A DNA stretch of 31,876 nucleotides from Ichthyophthirius multifiliis (taxonomy: Eukaryota; Ciliophora; Oligohymenophorea; Hymenostomatida): NCBI RefSeq assembly GCF_000220395.1, contig NW_004087637.1:1-31876 (forward strand), written 5' to 3'. Below, in pieces: positions 1 through 11,826 of the stretch. The notes beneath the pieces were generated by a model, which worked only from the letters and a program-made list of their open reading frames with translations, searched no databases and was not told the origin of the DNA. A program made the translations under genes and the position numbers. Position 1 is the first letter of the stretch; every line of letters begins with the position of its first letter.

Positions 1-22
1 AAATTTCTTTTTCTATTATATT

Positions 23-1355
23 TCATTATGAATTCATACCTAATTTATATAAAAATTATTAATTTAAATATTAATTTAAAATTTAAAAAAAAAAAAAAAA
101 AAATTAAATATATATTTATATAATATACTATTATTATAATTTGATTAATAATTTTTTTCTTCGGTTTCACTATAACAATATTTTTCATAAATATTATACC
201 AAGTAACAAAAAAGTTTATTATTTTTAATCTATCTTCATCATAAACAAATATTTAATAATTAAACTTATCACTAAATTTATATTTTTATATTGCCATAAG
301 TTTAATTTCTTCTTATTAATTTTCATTAAGAATTTAATTAGCTTCTTTTAATTAAAAATAGTAATAAAAGTAATCACTAACAATAATTATTATTTCAAAT
401 AAAGCTTATTCGGTTAATTCTTTACCTATCCAAGATAGAAATATTATTGCTATTTATAATTAATTCATTTTTTAAGATTCTCTCATAAAACTAAATAATC
501 CTTTTAAATTATACAAAGAAACATCATTATTAGAATCTGGATCAATATCCAAAGGGTCAATAAATTCATCTTTTTAATTTTTGTCCAAAACATCTTATAA
601 TATTCTATTTTAGATAATTTTTAATAAAAAAATATATATTTTTATATTATTTTATTAAACTTTTATTAATATATAGATATTATTTTACCTAAATTAATTG
701 TCCATTTCTTAATAATTTACTCTTAAATTGATTTTTTGAATTACTAAATCTTTTTTTTATTAAAATATATCTATAGCTTTTAATTATGGTTTTAAATATC
801 CTCTTATAATAATATTTTATTAATCATTCTATTAATTTAGTTTTTTTAATATTTAATTTTTTATATATAAATATATTTAATATTATAATAAATAACTTTT
901 CTTCCTCCTAAAAGTCCTAAGAATTCAAAAAGTTCATCTTCTAAACGATGTTAATCTCTATCTTATCTATTAAATTTCATTTTAGTACTATTATCAGACT
1001 ATAAAAAGTTTATAAAAATAAAATTATTTATTATTTATGCTAATTTTAATAATTTTTTTTTTTTTTTTTCATATAAATATTTATATTTTACTCTTGGTCT
1101 ACCTCTATCTTTTTTAATATTTTCTAAAGGACGAGGTATTTTGTAATTATTAGGAGGTTAACCATTATGCTTGATTTTATTATGTGTATAAAATGCAGGA
1201 TATGATTTATATTTTTTATCACAATCTAAACATTCCCATATTTTTGAATTTTCTTCAATAATTTATTTATATTAATTTTAATTGTTATTTTAATTATTAA
1301 TTTAAGGTTAAAAGACTTGGTTTTGAAAATTAATAATTGCTTAAAATTCTGACAT
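23..1355 (-). CDS. C2H2 zinc-finger / AT-hook protein (363 aa)
   Basis: Read in the ciliate code (TAA/TAG = Gln) from ATG at 1355 to TGA at 25-23. Four exons: 1355-897, 828-689, 604-129, 39-23; introns are GT...AG and the exons sum to 364 codons in one frame. After a Gln/Asn-rich start there is one clear C2H2 finger, C42-x2-C45-x12-H58-x4-H63, followed by an AT-hook-like core RGRPR at residues 84-88. The rest is a helical, acidic-to-aromatic region ending in Asn/Ser. Finger plus AT-hook suggests a nuclear protein that contacts A/T-rich DNA, perhaps a chromatin or transcription factor; that is inference, and I recognise no family for the C-terminal 250 residues. The last intron (40-128) is the weakest, because reading through also reaches the same stop region. 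Confidence 0.72.
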
Positions 1356-1719
1356 TTATTTTTAATTTTTTATATTTTTATTTATATTTAAATTATAAAT
1401 AAGCGATTATAATTATATTTTATTTAATATAGATAGATATATAAATGATTAAATATATTTAATAATCAAAAAAAATTACATATATTTATTTTTAAATAAA
1501 AAATAATTTATTTTTTATCATATTTTTATATTATTTTTTGATTTGATTTTGTTTCTTTTTTTTAAAAAAAAATTTTGATATTTATATGGAATAAGTTTTA
1601 ATATAAAATATAATAAGAATAAGTTTTTTTATATAATTTTATTATCACTCTAAAATATATAAAAGGAAGAAAAGAAAAAAAAGAGAAAAGAGAGAAAAAG
1701 AGAAAAGTTTAGAATTATT
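1356..1719. other. Intergenic spacer, tail-to-head
   Basis: Lies between the start of the zinc-finger gene and the stop of the PTB-like gene, both on the minus strand. It must hold the zinc-finger promoter and the 3' UTR of the PTB-like gene. Apart from the purine/pyrimidine-asymmetric block at 1661-1707 it is plain A/T sequence; no RNA gene or further reading frame was seen. Confidence 0.6.
1661..1707 (-). promoter_or_regulatory. Polypyrimidine tract downstream of the PTB-like gene
   Basis: All 47 bases on the plus strand are A or G (12 G), so the minus-strand transcript is a pure C/U run containing UCUU, CUCUCU and CUUCC. It starts 12 nt past the inferred stop of the PTB-like gene and is followed on the minus strand by TTTTATATATTTTAG, which has the form of a 3' splice site. 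UCUU and CUCUCU in pyrimidine context are the classic binding sites of PTB-family proteins. Autoregulation through this tract is inference. Confidence 0.5.
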
Positions 1720-4567
1720 TCAATATTTTTGTTCTTTAAACTAACTTTTTTTTTACTTTATGCTATTATTATAGAACTATATTATAATTTTTCTTTATTT
1801 ATAGATTTTTTTTTTATTAGGTAAATAAATAATTTATATATCTTATTTATGTTTACTTTTCTGTAAAATCTTAATAATCTAAATTCACAATCGATTCTAT
1901 ACATTTTTCAACATTTATAAATTTTATCAGGAATTAATTTTTAAATTAAATAAACCTTTTTTATAAAACAAAAATATAAAATATTATTTAATTTTTTTAA
2001 AAAAAAATAAATAAATAATATTATTTCTAATTTACTAAAACTATGTTATATTTTAATTATTATTTTAAAAAAAATATTTATTGCATTATTCTTATGATAA
2101 ACCACTTATTATTATCATTTCAGAAGGTGAGTTTAATATTTAAATGTTTTATTTATATTTTTAATTACTAGAATTAGAAATATAATATTCTTCTGTTCCG
2201 TTTTCGTTTATATCAAATATTTATAATTTTTTTGCATTTTTAATATATATTTAATCATAATTGCTATAAAAAATCTTTTTTTATTTTATATATTATATTT
2301 GTAAAAATATTTCTATAATTTTTATTAATGACTTTTATCTAATTTCTCATAAATGTAATATCATTTAAGTTATCTTTAGATATTTAGGCATCATATAAAT
2401 TCTTATATTCTATTAAGCATGAAGACTTATCTTTAATATAAATCATTTTTTCTATTTTTCCATAAAAACTAAATAAATTTAATATCATCTTTAAAGTAAC
2501 TTAATTTTTGTCAAACCATCTAGCATAAATAACTTTTGATTTTCTTAAATCTAAAAAAATTTAAAATTATATATTTATTAAATTTACTTATAAAAAAAAA
2601 AAACTTTAATTAATTGAGATTAAATTATAATTGTTATTATAAATAACACCTCTTTAATTTTTTTAACAGGAGATAACAGTATTAAAATCTAGAAAATTAG
2701 GATTATTAAAATAATTATAGTCTTAATTTTAATTATAAGAAAATATATTAATTGAGGATTTTAGACTTTATAAATCATTTATAAATAAGTTATTAGAATC
2801 TTAATACTAAATTATTTTTTCACTTTATATCTAGTTATCTGAATTAAAATTAAAATGCACTTTTTTATTTTTTGTTTTATAACAAAAAATAAATAAGAAT
2901 ATTTTTTATACATTATTCATTTTATGACATTTATAAATTTTAGTTTATTGAACAATCGGCAGTTAAAGTACTTTAAAATAATTAATTTAAAGAATAATTG
3001 CTATTACTTTAATTAATGTTTTATTAAACTGAACCGTTATTTTTATTTGTTGTATTCAGTTCATAGTTTTTGCACTAAAATCTTTAATTTCCTTTATTTT
3101 GTTCTTATAAATCTTCTTGTGATTATTCATCTATACACATTCCATATATTTATTAAATAAATTATTCATCATCATATTAATCTGAATCTAATTCATCTTT
3201 TTAAGAACATTTATCAGATTTTGCTGCATTAATTGTATTTAAAAATAATTATTCTGAATATGGACCAAAATTCTTATTATTATCTATTTGTGTTGGTTGA
3301 GTGACTTTTACCTATGAATAGCTATTATTAATAAATTATATTTTTATTAATTTATGATAACAGATAAAAATTTATTTACTTTCCTTAATTAATATTATGC
3401 ATATATAAATTATTCGGATTTATTAATTAAGAAATCAAATTAGGAGTTAAATTTAATTAATTATTATATAATAAATTGCATTTATTCTTTTTATAATATT
3501 AAAAAATATTAATATTTTGATTACTGATTAATTATATAATATATTAAAAAGACTAATGTTATAAAAATATTATAATAATATATATTTTATTTAAAAATTT
3601 ATTCTTAATTTTACATTTATTTATTTTTAGTTTTAATTAAATTGCATCGCTAATTTTTTTAAATTAAAAAAATATATTTTTTTATATAATATTTAATAAA
3701 TTAATATAGTGTAAAAAAAAAATACAACTTATAAATATATCTATTTATTAATATTTTATAAATATATAAAAAATAATTAATTTTACCTTTATGAGATTAA
3801 AAATTTTTATATTTTATATTTTATTATACTAACTATTCTTATAATGAATTTTTACAAAAATTTAAATTTTAGTTTGAGTAGTCTTAAAGTTTTATGTATA
3901 AATAAAATTAAATTAAATAAATATATATATATATTTTATTTTTTTAAAAAATATTATTTATATTTATATTTTAATTTATTAAAAAAAGGAAAAAAAAAAA
4001 ATAATATATACATAAATATTTTATTTACCGATTCCTCCACAATTAATATCTTTAAAAACAATTTTTTTAAATTGGAATAATATATATTCATTTTAAATTG
4101 TCCGTTTAATAATAATGTTTAATTTAAAGTATTCTTTGCATTTTCTGCATTCTATATAGAATCCATTTCTATAAATGCTTTTAATTATAAAGATCTTTTA
4201 AATATCAAAATCTTTTTTAATTTTTAAAAAATAAAATAAAAAACTAAATTAAGAAAACTATATATTTCTTATATATAATTTTATATTTTATTAACTTTTT
4301 AAACACTCCCATACTTCGAAAATATATTAAAATACATATCATGTGTCACATTTTTATTTTCTTTATTGTTTATTATAACAAGTAAAACTGAAGAAGGATT
4401 TTAGGTTTATAACTTTAATCAAAATATAAATAAAAAAAATATATTAAAATGAGAAAAATAAAAAAGTTAAATAATTTATGTATAGTTTGCATATAAATTT
4501 TTGAATTGTCTTATATGAAAATATATTTAATTAATATTTAATTAATATATAATATCATTACTTGCAT
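1720..4567 (-). CDS. PTB/hnRNP-L-like RNA-binding protein with three RRMs
   Basis: Read in the ciliate code to TGA at 1722-1720. Three segments match RRMs of the polypyrimidine-tract-binding family in order. RRM2-like (about 4060-4410) has FSKYGSVQKILIF then a segment starting FIEMDS and a later NAKNTL, the 'sequence-variable RNP' style of PTB. RRM3-like (about 2330-2545) has VIYARW, LFSFYGKIEKM and CLIEY. RRM4-like (about 1720-2140) has SEMIIISGL and a short end. Between RRM2 and RRM3 lies a long Asn/Gln/Ser-rich linker with GPYSEQLFLN. Well-placed introns are 4413-4561 and 4212-4295, with others near 3365, 2860 and 2570. An RRM1 was not found, and the ATG used (4567, a two-codon first exon) is tentative; ATG 3481 starts a later exon and could mean two genes instead. 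PTB proteins bind UCUU-type RNA and control splicing, stability or localisation. Confidence 0.66.
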
Positions 4568-6709
4568 TCTTTTGATTTTTTGTTTTTGTTTAAATAGATT
4601 TTAGATATGAAAATTAAGAAAATTTAAAGTTTATAATTTATTTAGTATTTTTTTTTTTTTAATATAATATTTTTTTATTAATTAAAATATATAGTTTCTT
4701 AAATATTTATTTTTTTCCTTTTAATATATCATATCAAAATTTATAAAATTTTAATTTTTATAAAGTATAAATAAATCAATTTACAAATAATAAAATTAAA
4801 CAATTTATTTATTATAGGTAGGTTTAATAAAAATAAATTAATTTATTTTAATAATATAAATTATGATTATGTTTTATTTTTTAAAATATCATTTTTAAAA
4901 TAAAATAATTTTTTTTAGGTATCAAAAAACACTAATTATAAAAAAAATATATATCATAACTATTTCTTATTGTTTATTTATTTTTAATAATTATATAAAC
5001 TTATATAAACTAATTAACTTATCTATTTTTTTTAATACTTTTGTTTTGTTAATTGAAAATCTTTTCTTTTTTTTTTTTTTTAAAGAAAAAAAAAATATGA
5101 GCAAATAATTTAAGATAAAAATATATTTAATTTTTTTTTATTTTTTGAAAAATTTAAATCTTTTATTAATAATAATAAAAAATATTGAAAAATTTTAATA
5201 TATTTATAATGCTTCAAAATTGTATTATTATTAAATGACTATTTAATTTTTGGCTATATAAAAAAATAGAGATTAGTAACACATAATTTTGTTTCTTTTA
5301 ATTAATTTTTTTAATTTTTTCTTTCTAAAAAAGTAATTTTTTAGATTATGTATATTAAAAATAGAACTAAGATGTGTTATAAAAAAATTAATTAAATAAT
5401 TTTATTTTATAAAAATAAAATAAAAAATAGTTTATAATTTAGTAAATATATTTAAATATTAAATTTAAAAACAAAAAATATAAAATTTGAATTTTATAAA
5501 AACAAAATAAAATTTAAATAATACATTAATTATATAATAAATATTTAGTTTTTTTAAAATTTAATTTTATTATATTTAATAATAAATTGTTTTTTTTAAA
5601 TACTTTATATATATACATTAAATAAGTTATTAACAAGTTATAAATATATTTTAATAAATTAAAAATATTCAATTTAATTTATTATCTTTAATTTAATTTA
5701 ATAAATCATTTTTTAAAAATAATAATATATATATATATTTTGGAGAAATATTTTAAAAATAAATATATATATATATAAATTTATATTCTAATTTTTTTTC
5801 TTTTATTTGAAAATTTCATTATATTAATTATAGTATTTCTCTCTTTTAATTTTTACAAATTATAATTAATTTTTTTTCTTTTATTGCCAACTTTTTAAGT
5901 TTTAGATTATTGTAAAACTCATAATACTTTTCTCCAAAAATAAAATAAAAGGTTTTTTTGAATTGTGGAGATTATGTAAAGCAAATATCTTTTAGGTTTT
6001 AGATAAATTTTCATGCAAGAATAATCATATTTTTTTAAATAATAATAATTCTTTTTATATTATGTTTTTATATTTTTTTTATAAGCTCAGTCAAAAAAAA
6101 ATGCTGTTAACCATTTTTACTAATCTTTTTTTATTGTTATATTTGATTAAATTTTACAACAACAACAAAAATCATCGAATCAAGTAATAATTTATATTTA
6201 AAAAACAATGATAATTTAATAAACACTTCATTAATTTTTGTTTAAAATTATTTAATTAAAAATAAAAATAAGCCTAAAAATGCGGAAGTTGTATGAATGG
6301 AAAAGTTATAATTTTGGGAAGTATTATGATATAATTTATGAATTAAAATATATTTATATAATAAATTCAACTTTTTTATATTTAGTTTAAAACTTTATTT
6401 TCTTTTTATATACTTGCTTTATAGATAAATATCCTAATTTTGTAAATTTGATAAAGTTTGGATATTTATCTAAATTAATAAATAATAATTAATTAAAATC
6501 ATGTAAAAAAAGAAAATATTATAATAAATTTATATATATTTACAAATACTATAACATTATTTTAATTATTATGATTTATATATCTAAAGAATAAATAAAA
6601 TTAAATAAATGTTCATAAATTATTATTTTAAAAAATTTGAATTTTTTAACTTAAAATGTATTATTGTTATTATAAAATTCAGGAATAATTTGTTATTGTT
6701 ATTAAGAAA
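4568..6709. other. 2.1-kb A/T-rich region, no confident gene
   Basis: Between the PTB-like gene and the 3' end of the cyclic-nucleotide-binding-like gene. Most is near-pure A/T. Two islands of visibly richer composition, about 5880-6020 and 6270-6345, are open in several frames on both strands once TAA/TAG are read through. One plus-strand frame, ATG 6280 to TGA 6768, runs 163 codons but overlaps the end of the minus-strand gene and matches nothing I know. These islands could be unrecognised exons (for example a missing RRM1), a non-coding RNA or gene remnants. A 13-bp inverted repeat lies at 6422-6472. Confidence 0.4.
6422..6472. repeat. Perfect 13-bp inverted repeat
   Basis: TAGATAAATATCC at 6422-6434 is repeated as its exact reverse complement at 6460-6472, with a 25-nt spacer. 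It could form a hairpin in DNA or RNA. It lies downstream of the minus-strand gene that ends at 6710. No function is known. Confidence 0.6.
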
Positions 6710-8481
6710 TCATTATCTAGTTAACTTAGTTAACTAAATTAATTTATTAGGAATTTAAATTAGATTGAATTTGAAAAAAAAGCTGGTTTTTTTAAAATTT
6801 CTTTATTAAGGAGATAATGGCCTTTTATTTTTTTATTCAAAGCTTTTATTTTATTAAGAATTATTTTTTATTTGGTTTGTTTAATTATATTGTGGTTTTA
6901 TTTATAATTTATTATTAAATTTTTTAGGAATAATTACTATTTTATTTTTTATATTATTTTAGTATTAGTTTTTTAGAATGCTTTCTTCTATAACTATATT
7001 ATGGGAAAAGTTTTTTCTTTAAAATTTAGGCGAATTAAGTATAAAATATTTACTTTTTTAGAAACTCCTGTTAATAAAGAATTATTTTTTACGTAAAGGG
7101 TTAATATGTTTATTATTTTTTTATTATTTTTCTAAATAAGAATTTAATTTTACTTAAGACAATTCTAATTTTTCTTAAGACAATTATAATTTAATTGATT
7201 TAATTTAATTTTTATAATCGTTATTGTATATTGATTAATATTTTGATTTTTTAGGTGAAAACGATTTGTTTATAAATAAATGTTTTTATGAAAATTAAGT
7301 AGTTTTGAAATTTTTACATATATAAGGATATTCTGCGACATCATTTTATTAAAATTATATTCTTTTCATTTTCAAAAAGCTATTTTATTTTATTTTTTCT
7401 GTTTAAATATTATTATTTTATAAGTATTTAAAACTTTTTTATTATAAATCAATTTATAATCTTTTTTTTTTAAAGACTTATATGTATATTTAGAAGATAT
7501 TTTGGTTTAATACTCTTCGTTTTGGCTTATTCTACTTAAAGTTTTACTTTTAAAATTATTTAAATGTTCTTCTTCATTTTCTTGAAAACAAGTTAGTTTA
7601 TTTAAGAAAGAATTAGGAAAAAATTCTAGTATTTCGGAATAATTAAACAATATCAATTGTGATTTTTCAGATTTTTAAAAAACATTATATATGTAATTTT
7701 TTTTTTCGTTAAAAAGTATTTCTTAACCGAAAAAATCGCCTTAATTTAAAACTTTTAACATCTTTTAATTTAGAAAAGGTTAATTATTTTATTAAAAATC
7801 TAAATATTCATTATATTTGAGATATTGAGCTTCTATTTAAAAATTATTACCAAAAGTTGAATTTTAATTTATTTTTTCGAACTTAAAAACTTCGAAAATT
7901 CCTTATTTTATAAAATAAACTTTAGTTCCTATTTAATATTCTTTTGTTATGATATTATTAATATAAGAATCATCTATTATTTCGAAAAAGTTCAAAATTT
8001 CTTCACTTTTTTATTATAATATATTATTTATAATATATATGTTATATTCTTGTATTTCTTAATTTATGTATTCTATGAATTATTTATAATGAGTTTATGT
8101 TATGTATAATATATAACTTTGGGCTTTTGTTTATATTTATTTTAGGTTTTTATTTTCATCTTCTATTATTAATATATCATTGTCTTTAAATAATTTATTT
8201 TAAATATTTATATAAGGTTAATATTTTAATTCTAATTATCCTTATATAATTATATATAAATATTATTTTTGGAAATCTTCAATGTAAGTATTTTCTTTTA
8301 TACTCTAGAAAATTAGAAAACTTATGAATACGTTTAAAAATGAAGTGTTATTTCTTGCTTTTTTTATTAAAAATTACAATTAGTTGTTCTCTTTTATATA
8401 TTATAATAGCAATTTTTTTTTTATTTCTTCATTTTTTTTGAATGAATTTATTAATTATTAATGAAAATCTTACTGTTACAT
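6710..8481 (-). CDS. Protein with degenerate cyclic-nucleotide-binding-like folds (557 aa)
   Basis: ATG at 8481, TGA at 6712-6710, one inferred intron 7380-7477 (GTCTTT...ATAG); exons of 1004 and 670 nt give 558 codons in one frame. Residues 45-90 resemble the start of a cyclic-nucleotide-binding fold (IFQSIKENTY, then YLYIIIQGQLELKY). Residues 180-292 resemble a second, better one: IGTKVYFIKQGIFEVFKF, then LNQGDFFGQEILFNEKKNY and a closing strand-helix with LILFNYSEILEFFP. The phosphate-binding cassette has GDFFGQE where binding domains have FGE, and lacks the usual Arg before the conserved small residue, so cAMP/cGMP binding is doubtful. No membrane span or kinase domain is present. The C-terminal 250 residues are basic and rich in Lys, Asn, Gln and Ser. 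Ciliates have many such proteins near channels and signalling complexes; the exact role is unknown. Confidence 0.68.
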
Positions 8482-9290
8482 TAAATTTATATAAATATAA
8501 AATATTCAATAATCAATTTTTTTTATTTTAAATTAATATATTTACAATTCCTTTATTTATAACTTTTTTTTATTAGTTAATAATTTTTTATTAATATTGT
8601 ATAAAATAAAATATATTATTAATGAATAATATTTAAGATATTTTTTAATATATAGAAATAATAATAATTTATAAAATCTATAAAAAGATTGATATATTTT
8701 TTTAAAAATAAAAAAGATTTTTTATATTAGTTTTGTAAATAAATATAAAAAAATAATATATAAATAAAAAAAATATATATTATAATAATAAATATAACTT
8801 ATTACTTACTTTTTTTTAAATAAAATAAATAATTGATTTATAATTTATATCGTATATATTTTTTATTATTTTCTTATATATTGTACTAAATTTTATTAAA
8901 TACTAAACTAAATAAATTTTTAATAATTAAAAAAAAAATATTTTATTATGAAGCGATTTATAAATTAATTATTTTTTTATTATTTTTGTTGAATTATTAA
9001 TCAATATTTTTATGTTAATAAAATTATTATGCTTAAATTGTAATGAAAATTTTATATATATATATTTTTTTAATAAGAAAATTATATAAACTCTTCTAAA
9101 AATATTGAATAAAATAATTAATATTATAATAATTTAATTTATAATTTACTTTTACTAACTGATAAAATTTTTGTATATATATATGTTACTAATATTTTGG
9201 GTTTAGTGGTAATATATATATATTTTTATTTCTCAAATTTCTCAATTATTTTATATTAAATTTTATTTATGTTTTTTAGATTTATTAATC
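8482..9290. other. A/T-rich intergenic region between divergent loci
   Basis: Must hold the promoter of the minus-strand gene starting at 8481. Sequence is mostly A and T with short TA runs near 9055-9065 and 9173-9184. No gene, RNA or notable motif was seen. Confidence 0.5.
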
Positions 9291-9626
9291 ATGTTTGAGT
9301 ATATTGATAATAAAATAATTTTTTATTTTATTTAGAAAAAACAAAAAAATATTAATAAATTATTTTAGTTAAAATAATAAATAGAAATTATTTAATTTTT
9401 GATAAAAAATATAACTTTATTTAAAAAAAAAAACTAATCTGATTCTATTGAAAATTTAAAAACTAAAATTTAAGATAAATAAGTTATTCCCCTAGATTAA
9501 TAAAGATTAATTTTTATATGGAAATAATTAAATAATTAGAAAACGAAAGAACTCTTTACAATTACAACATTTAAAAGGAATCAACTCTACAATTAGTTTT
9601 AAGATTAAGAAGTTGATAATTATTGA
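9291..9626 (+). pseudogene. Decayed ubiquitin-like copy
   Basis: In the ciliate code a frame runs from ATG 9291 to TGA 9624-9626. From about 9378 it aligns without gaps to ubiquitin from its second residue; the segment at 9432-9530 matches ubiquitin residues 20-52 at 23 of 33 positions, including IQDK, DQQRLIF and KQL, and keeps the lysines equivalent to K27, K29, K33 and K48 and the I44 position. The A46-G47 pair is replaced by Ile-Trp. Just after, the homology moves to another frame: LQLQHLKGINSTI (about 9557-9595) matches the ubiquitin C-terminal strand region, with one extra residue. The essential C-terminal Arg-Gly-Gly is missing (Lys-Lys-Leu follows), and the initiator Met of ubiquitin is replaced. 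So this is best read as a pseudogene of a ubiquitin or polyubiquitin unit; a diverged ubiquitin-fold protein with one sequencing error is possible. Confidence 0.7.
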
Positions 9627-10232
9627 TTTATTTATATAATAATTAAAATTATAAAACTATTTGTTGTTTTATTATTTTTTTATAATGAATAATAAATTAC
9701 TTTAATAAATTTCTAAATTTATTTTATTTTTTCTATTTTTTTTAATATTCATATAAATTTTATAATAAATATATTTTCTTATGTTATATTATAATTAAAA
9801 ATTAATAATTGTATAATCCACAATATACGTATATAAAAATTTATGTTTTTATCTATTGTTAAATTATTTTAAGCTAAAAAACAAAAAATTATATTAATTA
9901 AATTTAAATAATTTAAGAAAAAATAAAATTTGTTCATATTTAATAAAGATTTAAAAACAAAATATAACATAAAAAAATGATAATATTTACGAATAAATGA
10001 ATAATGATAATAATTTTTTTCTATAAAGTAAAAAAGAAAATCAAAATCAAAATTTACATTATGTTTTAAAAATTTTAACTTTTAAATAATAGTTATTAAA
10101 TAAGAAAAAAGAAAATAAAAAAAAACTAATTTTTTTAATTTTAAGTATATTTGATAATTAATATCAATAAAATAAAAAATAATTTTTTTATATTGATTTT
10201 ATACTAAAAGAAAAAAATTCTAATTAATTAAA
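9627..10232. other. A/T-rich spacer upstream of the INTS3-like gene
   Basis: Follows the ubiquitin remnant and precedes the INTS3-like start codon. Presumably holds the promoter of that gene. No second ubiquitin unit, RNA gene or other feature was seen. Confidence 0.45.
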
Positions 10233-11779
10233 ATGAATTAAATTGAACAAAACAACTAATAAATTCAATATTTTATATAATCTGAATATAATATATATAA
10301 ATATGAGAATTACAGATATTTAAACGAGCAAGATTAAGTTTTTTTTTTTTTTCTTAATATAAATTGACTAATTTAATATAATAAAAATAGTATTTTATTA
10401 ATTGCTTTTATTTCTTTAAAAATGTTATAGATAATAATATTTCTACGAATGATATATCAAAAAAAATATAGTAATTAGTAATAATGTAAATTTAATATAT
10501 TTGTGTATTTTTTTTCCATTTTATTGAGATTTATATAATATAAAAATAAAAAAATACTCAAATAGAATTTATAACTTTTTTTTTTTTTAAATATTAAGAC
10601 TATTTAAAACAATGAAAATATTAATTGGATTTCACATGGAATAGTATTTTATATATTAGCAAATAAAAATTTCGATAATTAAGTATAAAAAAATATTCTT
10701 TTATGCTTTTTTTTTTCTCTCTTTTTTTTAATTTTTTTTCTTTTTATTTTATTTTCTTAAAGATATTTTAATATTTGAAAATAATGAAAATCGAGGCTAT
10801 ATAATAGTTTATAAATTAATTTATTTGGTTGCATTAGTATATATTTGATGATTTAAAAGATTAGGCAATTTATTAATTTCCTTTTATTTTAGAATAATTA
10901 ATAAAATATAAGGAAAAATTTAGATTAGATGAAGTGATTTTTTATTCAATTAAAAATATAATATCAGGAGATTTTTCCGAAAGAAATTTAACTTATTTTT
11001 CAAAAATAATAATTATTATTTATGAAAATATAGAATATATAAAAACTCTTAAAATTATAAATAGCCTTACTTTTTTAAAAACTATTAAGCTGCTTATTAT
11101 ATTTTAATAAGTAGATGATTAACAACTTTTAGAATATAAATAAATTATGAATGAAATTACTTAAAAGATATGGGAACATGATAAGCTTGCTTGCGTTTCA
11201 CTTGGAAGAGATTTGATTCGAATTTTATCTGATGCAAATCAAAATTAATTCTAGTATATTATAAATGATATTCTAGAGATATAAGAAAATGGAGAGTAGA
11301 TTTTTTTTATATATATATATATATTGTTTTTATATTATTTATTTTTTAAAAAAGGACACTATTAGATTAATTATTTAATAATAGTCATATGAAAAAAGAA
11401 TAGAAATTCAAAATATATTCGGTATTAATACCAAGTAAATTAGAAAACATGCTCATGAAAACACTTTAAGTTATTTTTAAAATAAAAATAAAATTTTATT
11501 TTTATTTAAAATAAGAGTAATTTCAATAGTCTTGAATATAGAATATAATGGATATTAAACAATTATGGTAAAGAATAATCAAATATATAATTATTGATTG
11601 TAGATTTAATAAGATATCTAATATAGATATGTTAACCTTTAAAAGACGAACCTGATTTTAAACCAAATATATTTCTATGGGCTATGGATTTCACAAAAAA
11701 TTTAGAATTAATAAGATCATAAATAAAATAAGCAATATTTTATGATTGGTTATTTTTTTAAAAGTAAAATATAACTTAA

Positions 11780-11826
<47 letters not shown>

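Noticed and set aside
3844-4080. Plus-strand standard-code frame of 78 codons
   Set aside because: It lies antisense to the RRM2 exon of the PTB-like gene and an A/T-rich intron; the minus-strand match to PTB-type RRMs explains the sequence.
6280-6768. Plus-strand ciliate-code frame of 163 codons
   Set aside because: With TGA as the only stop such lengths occur by chance in this composition, it overlaps the 3' end of the minus-strand gene, and the product matches nothing known. Kept only as part of an unresolved region.
11785-11822. Long TA run as an origin or DNA-elimination signal
   Set aside because: It lies wholly inside a normal intron, like other TA runs at 17310-17390 and 28190-28220; no other signal supports a special role.
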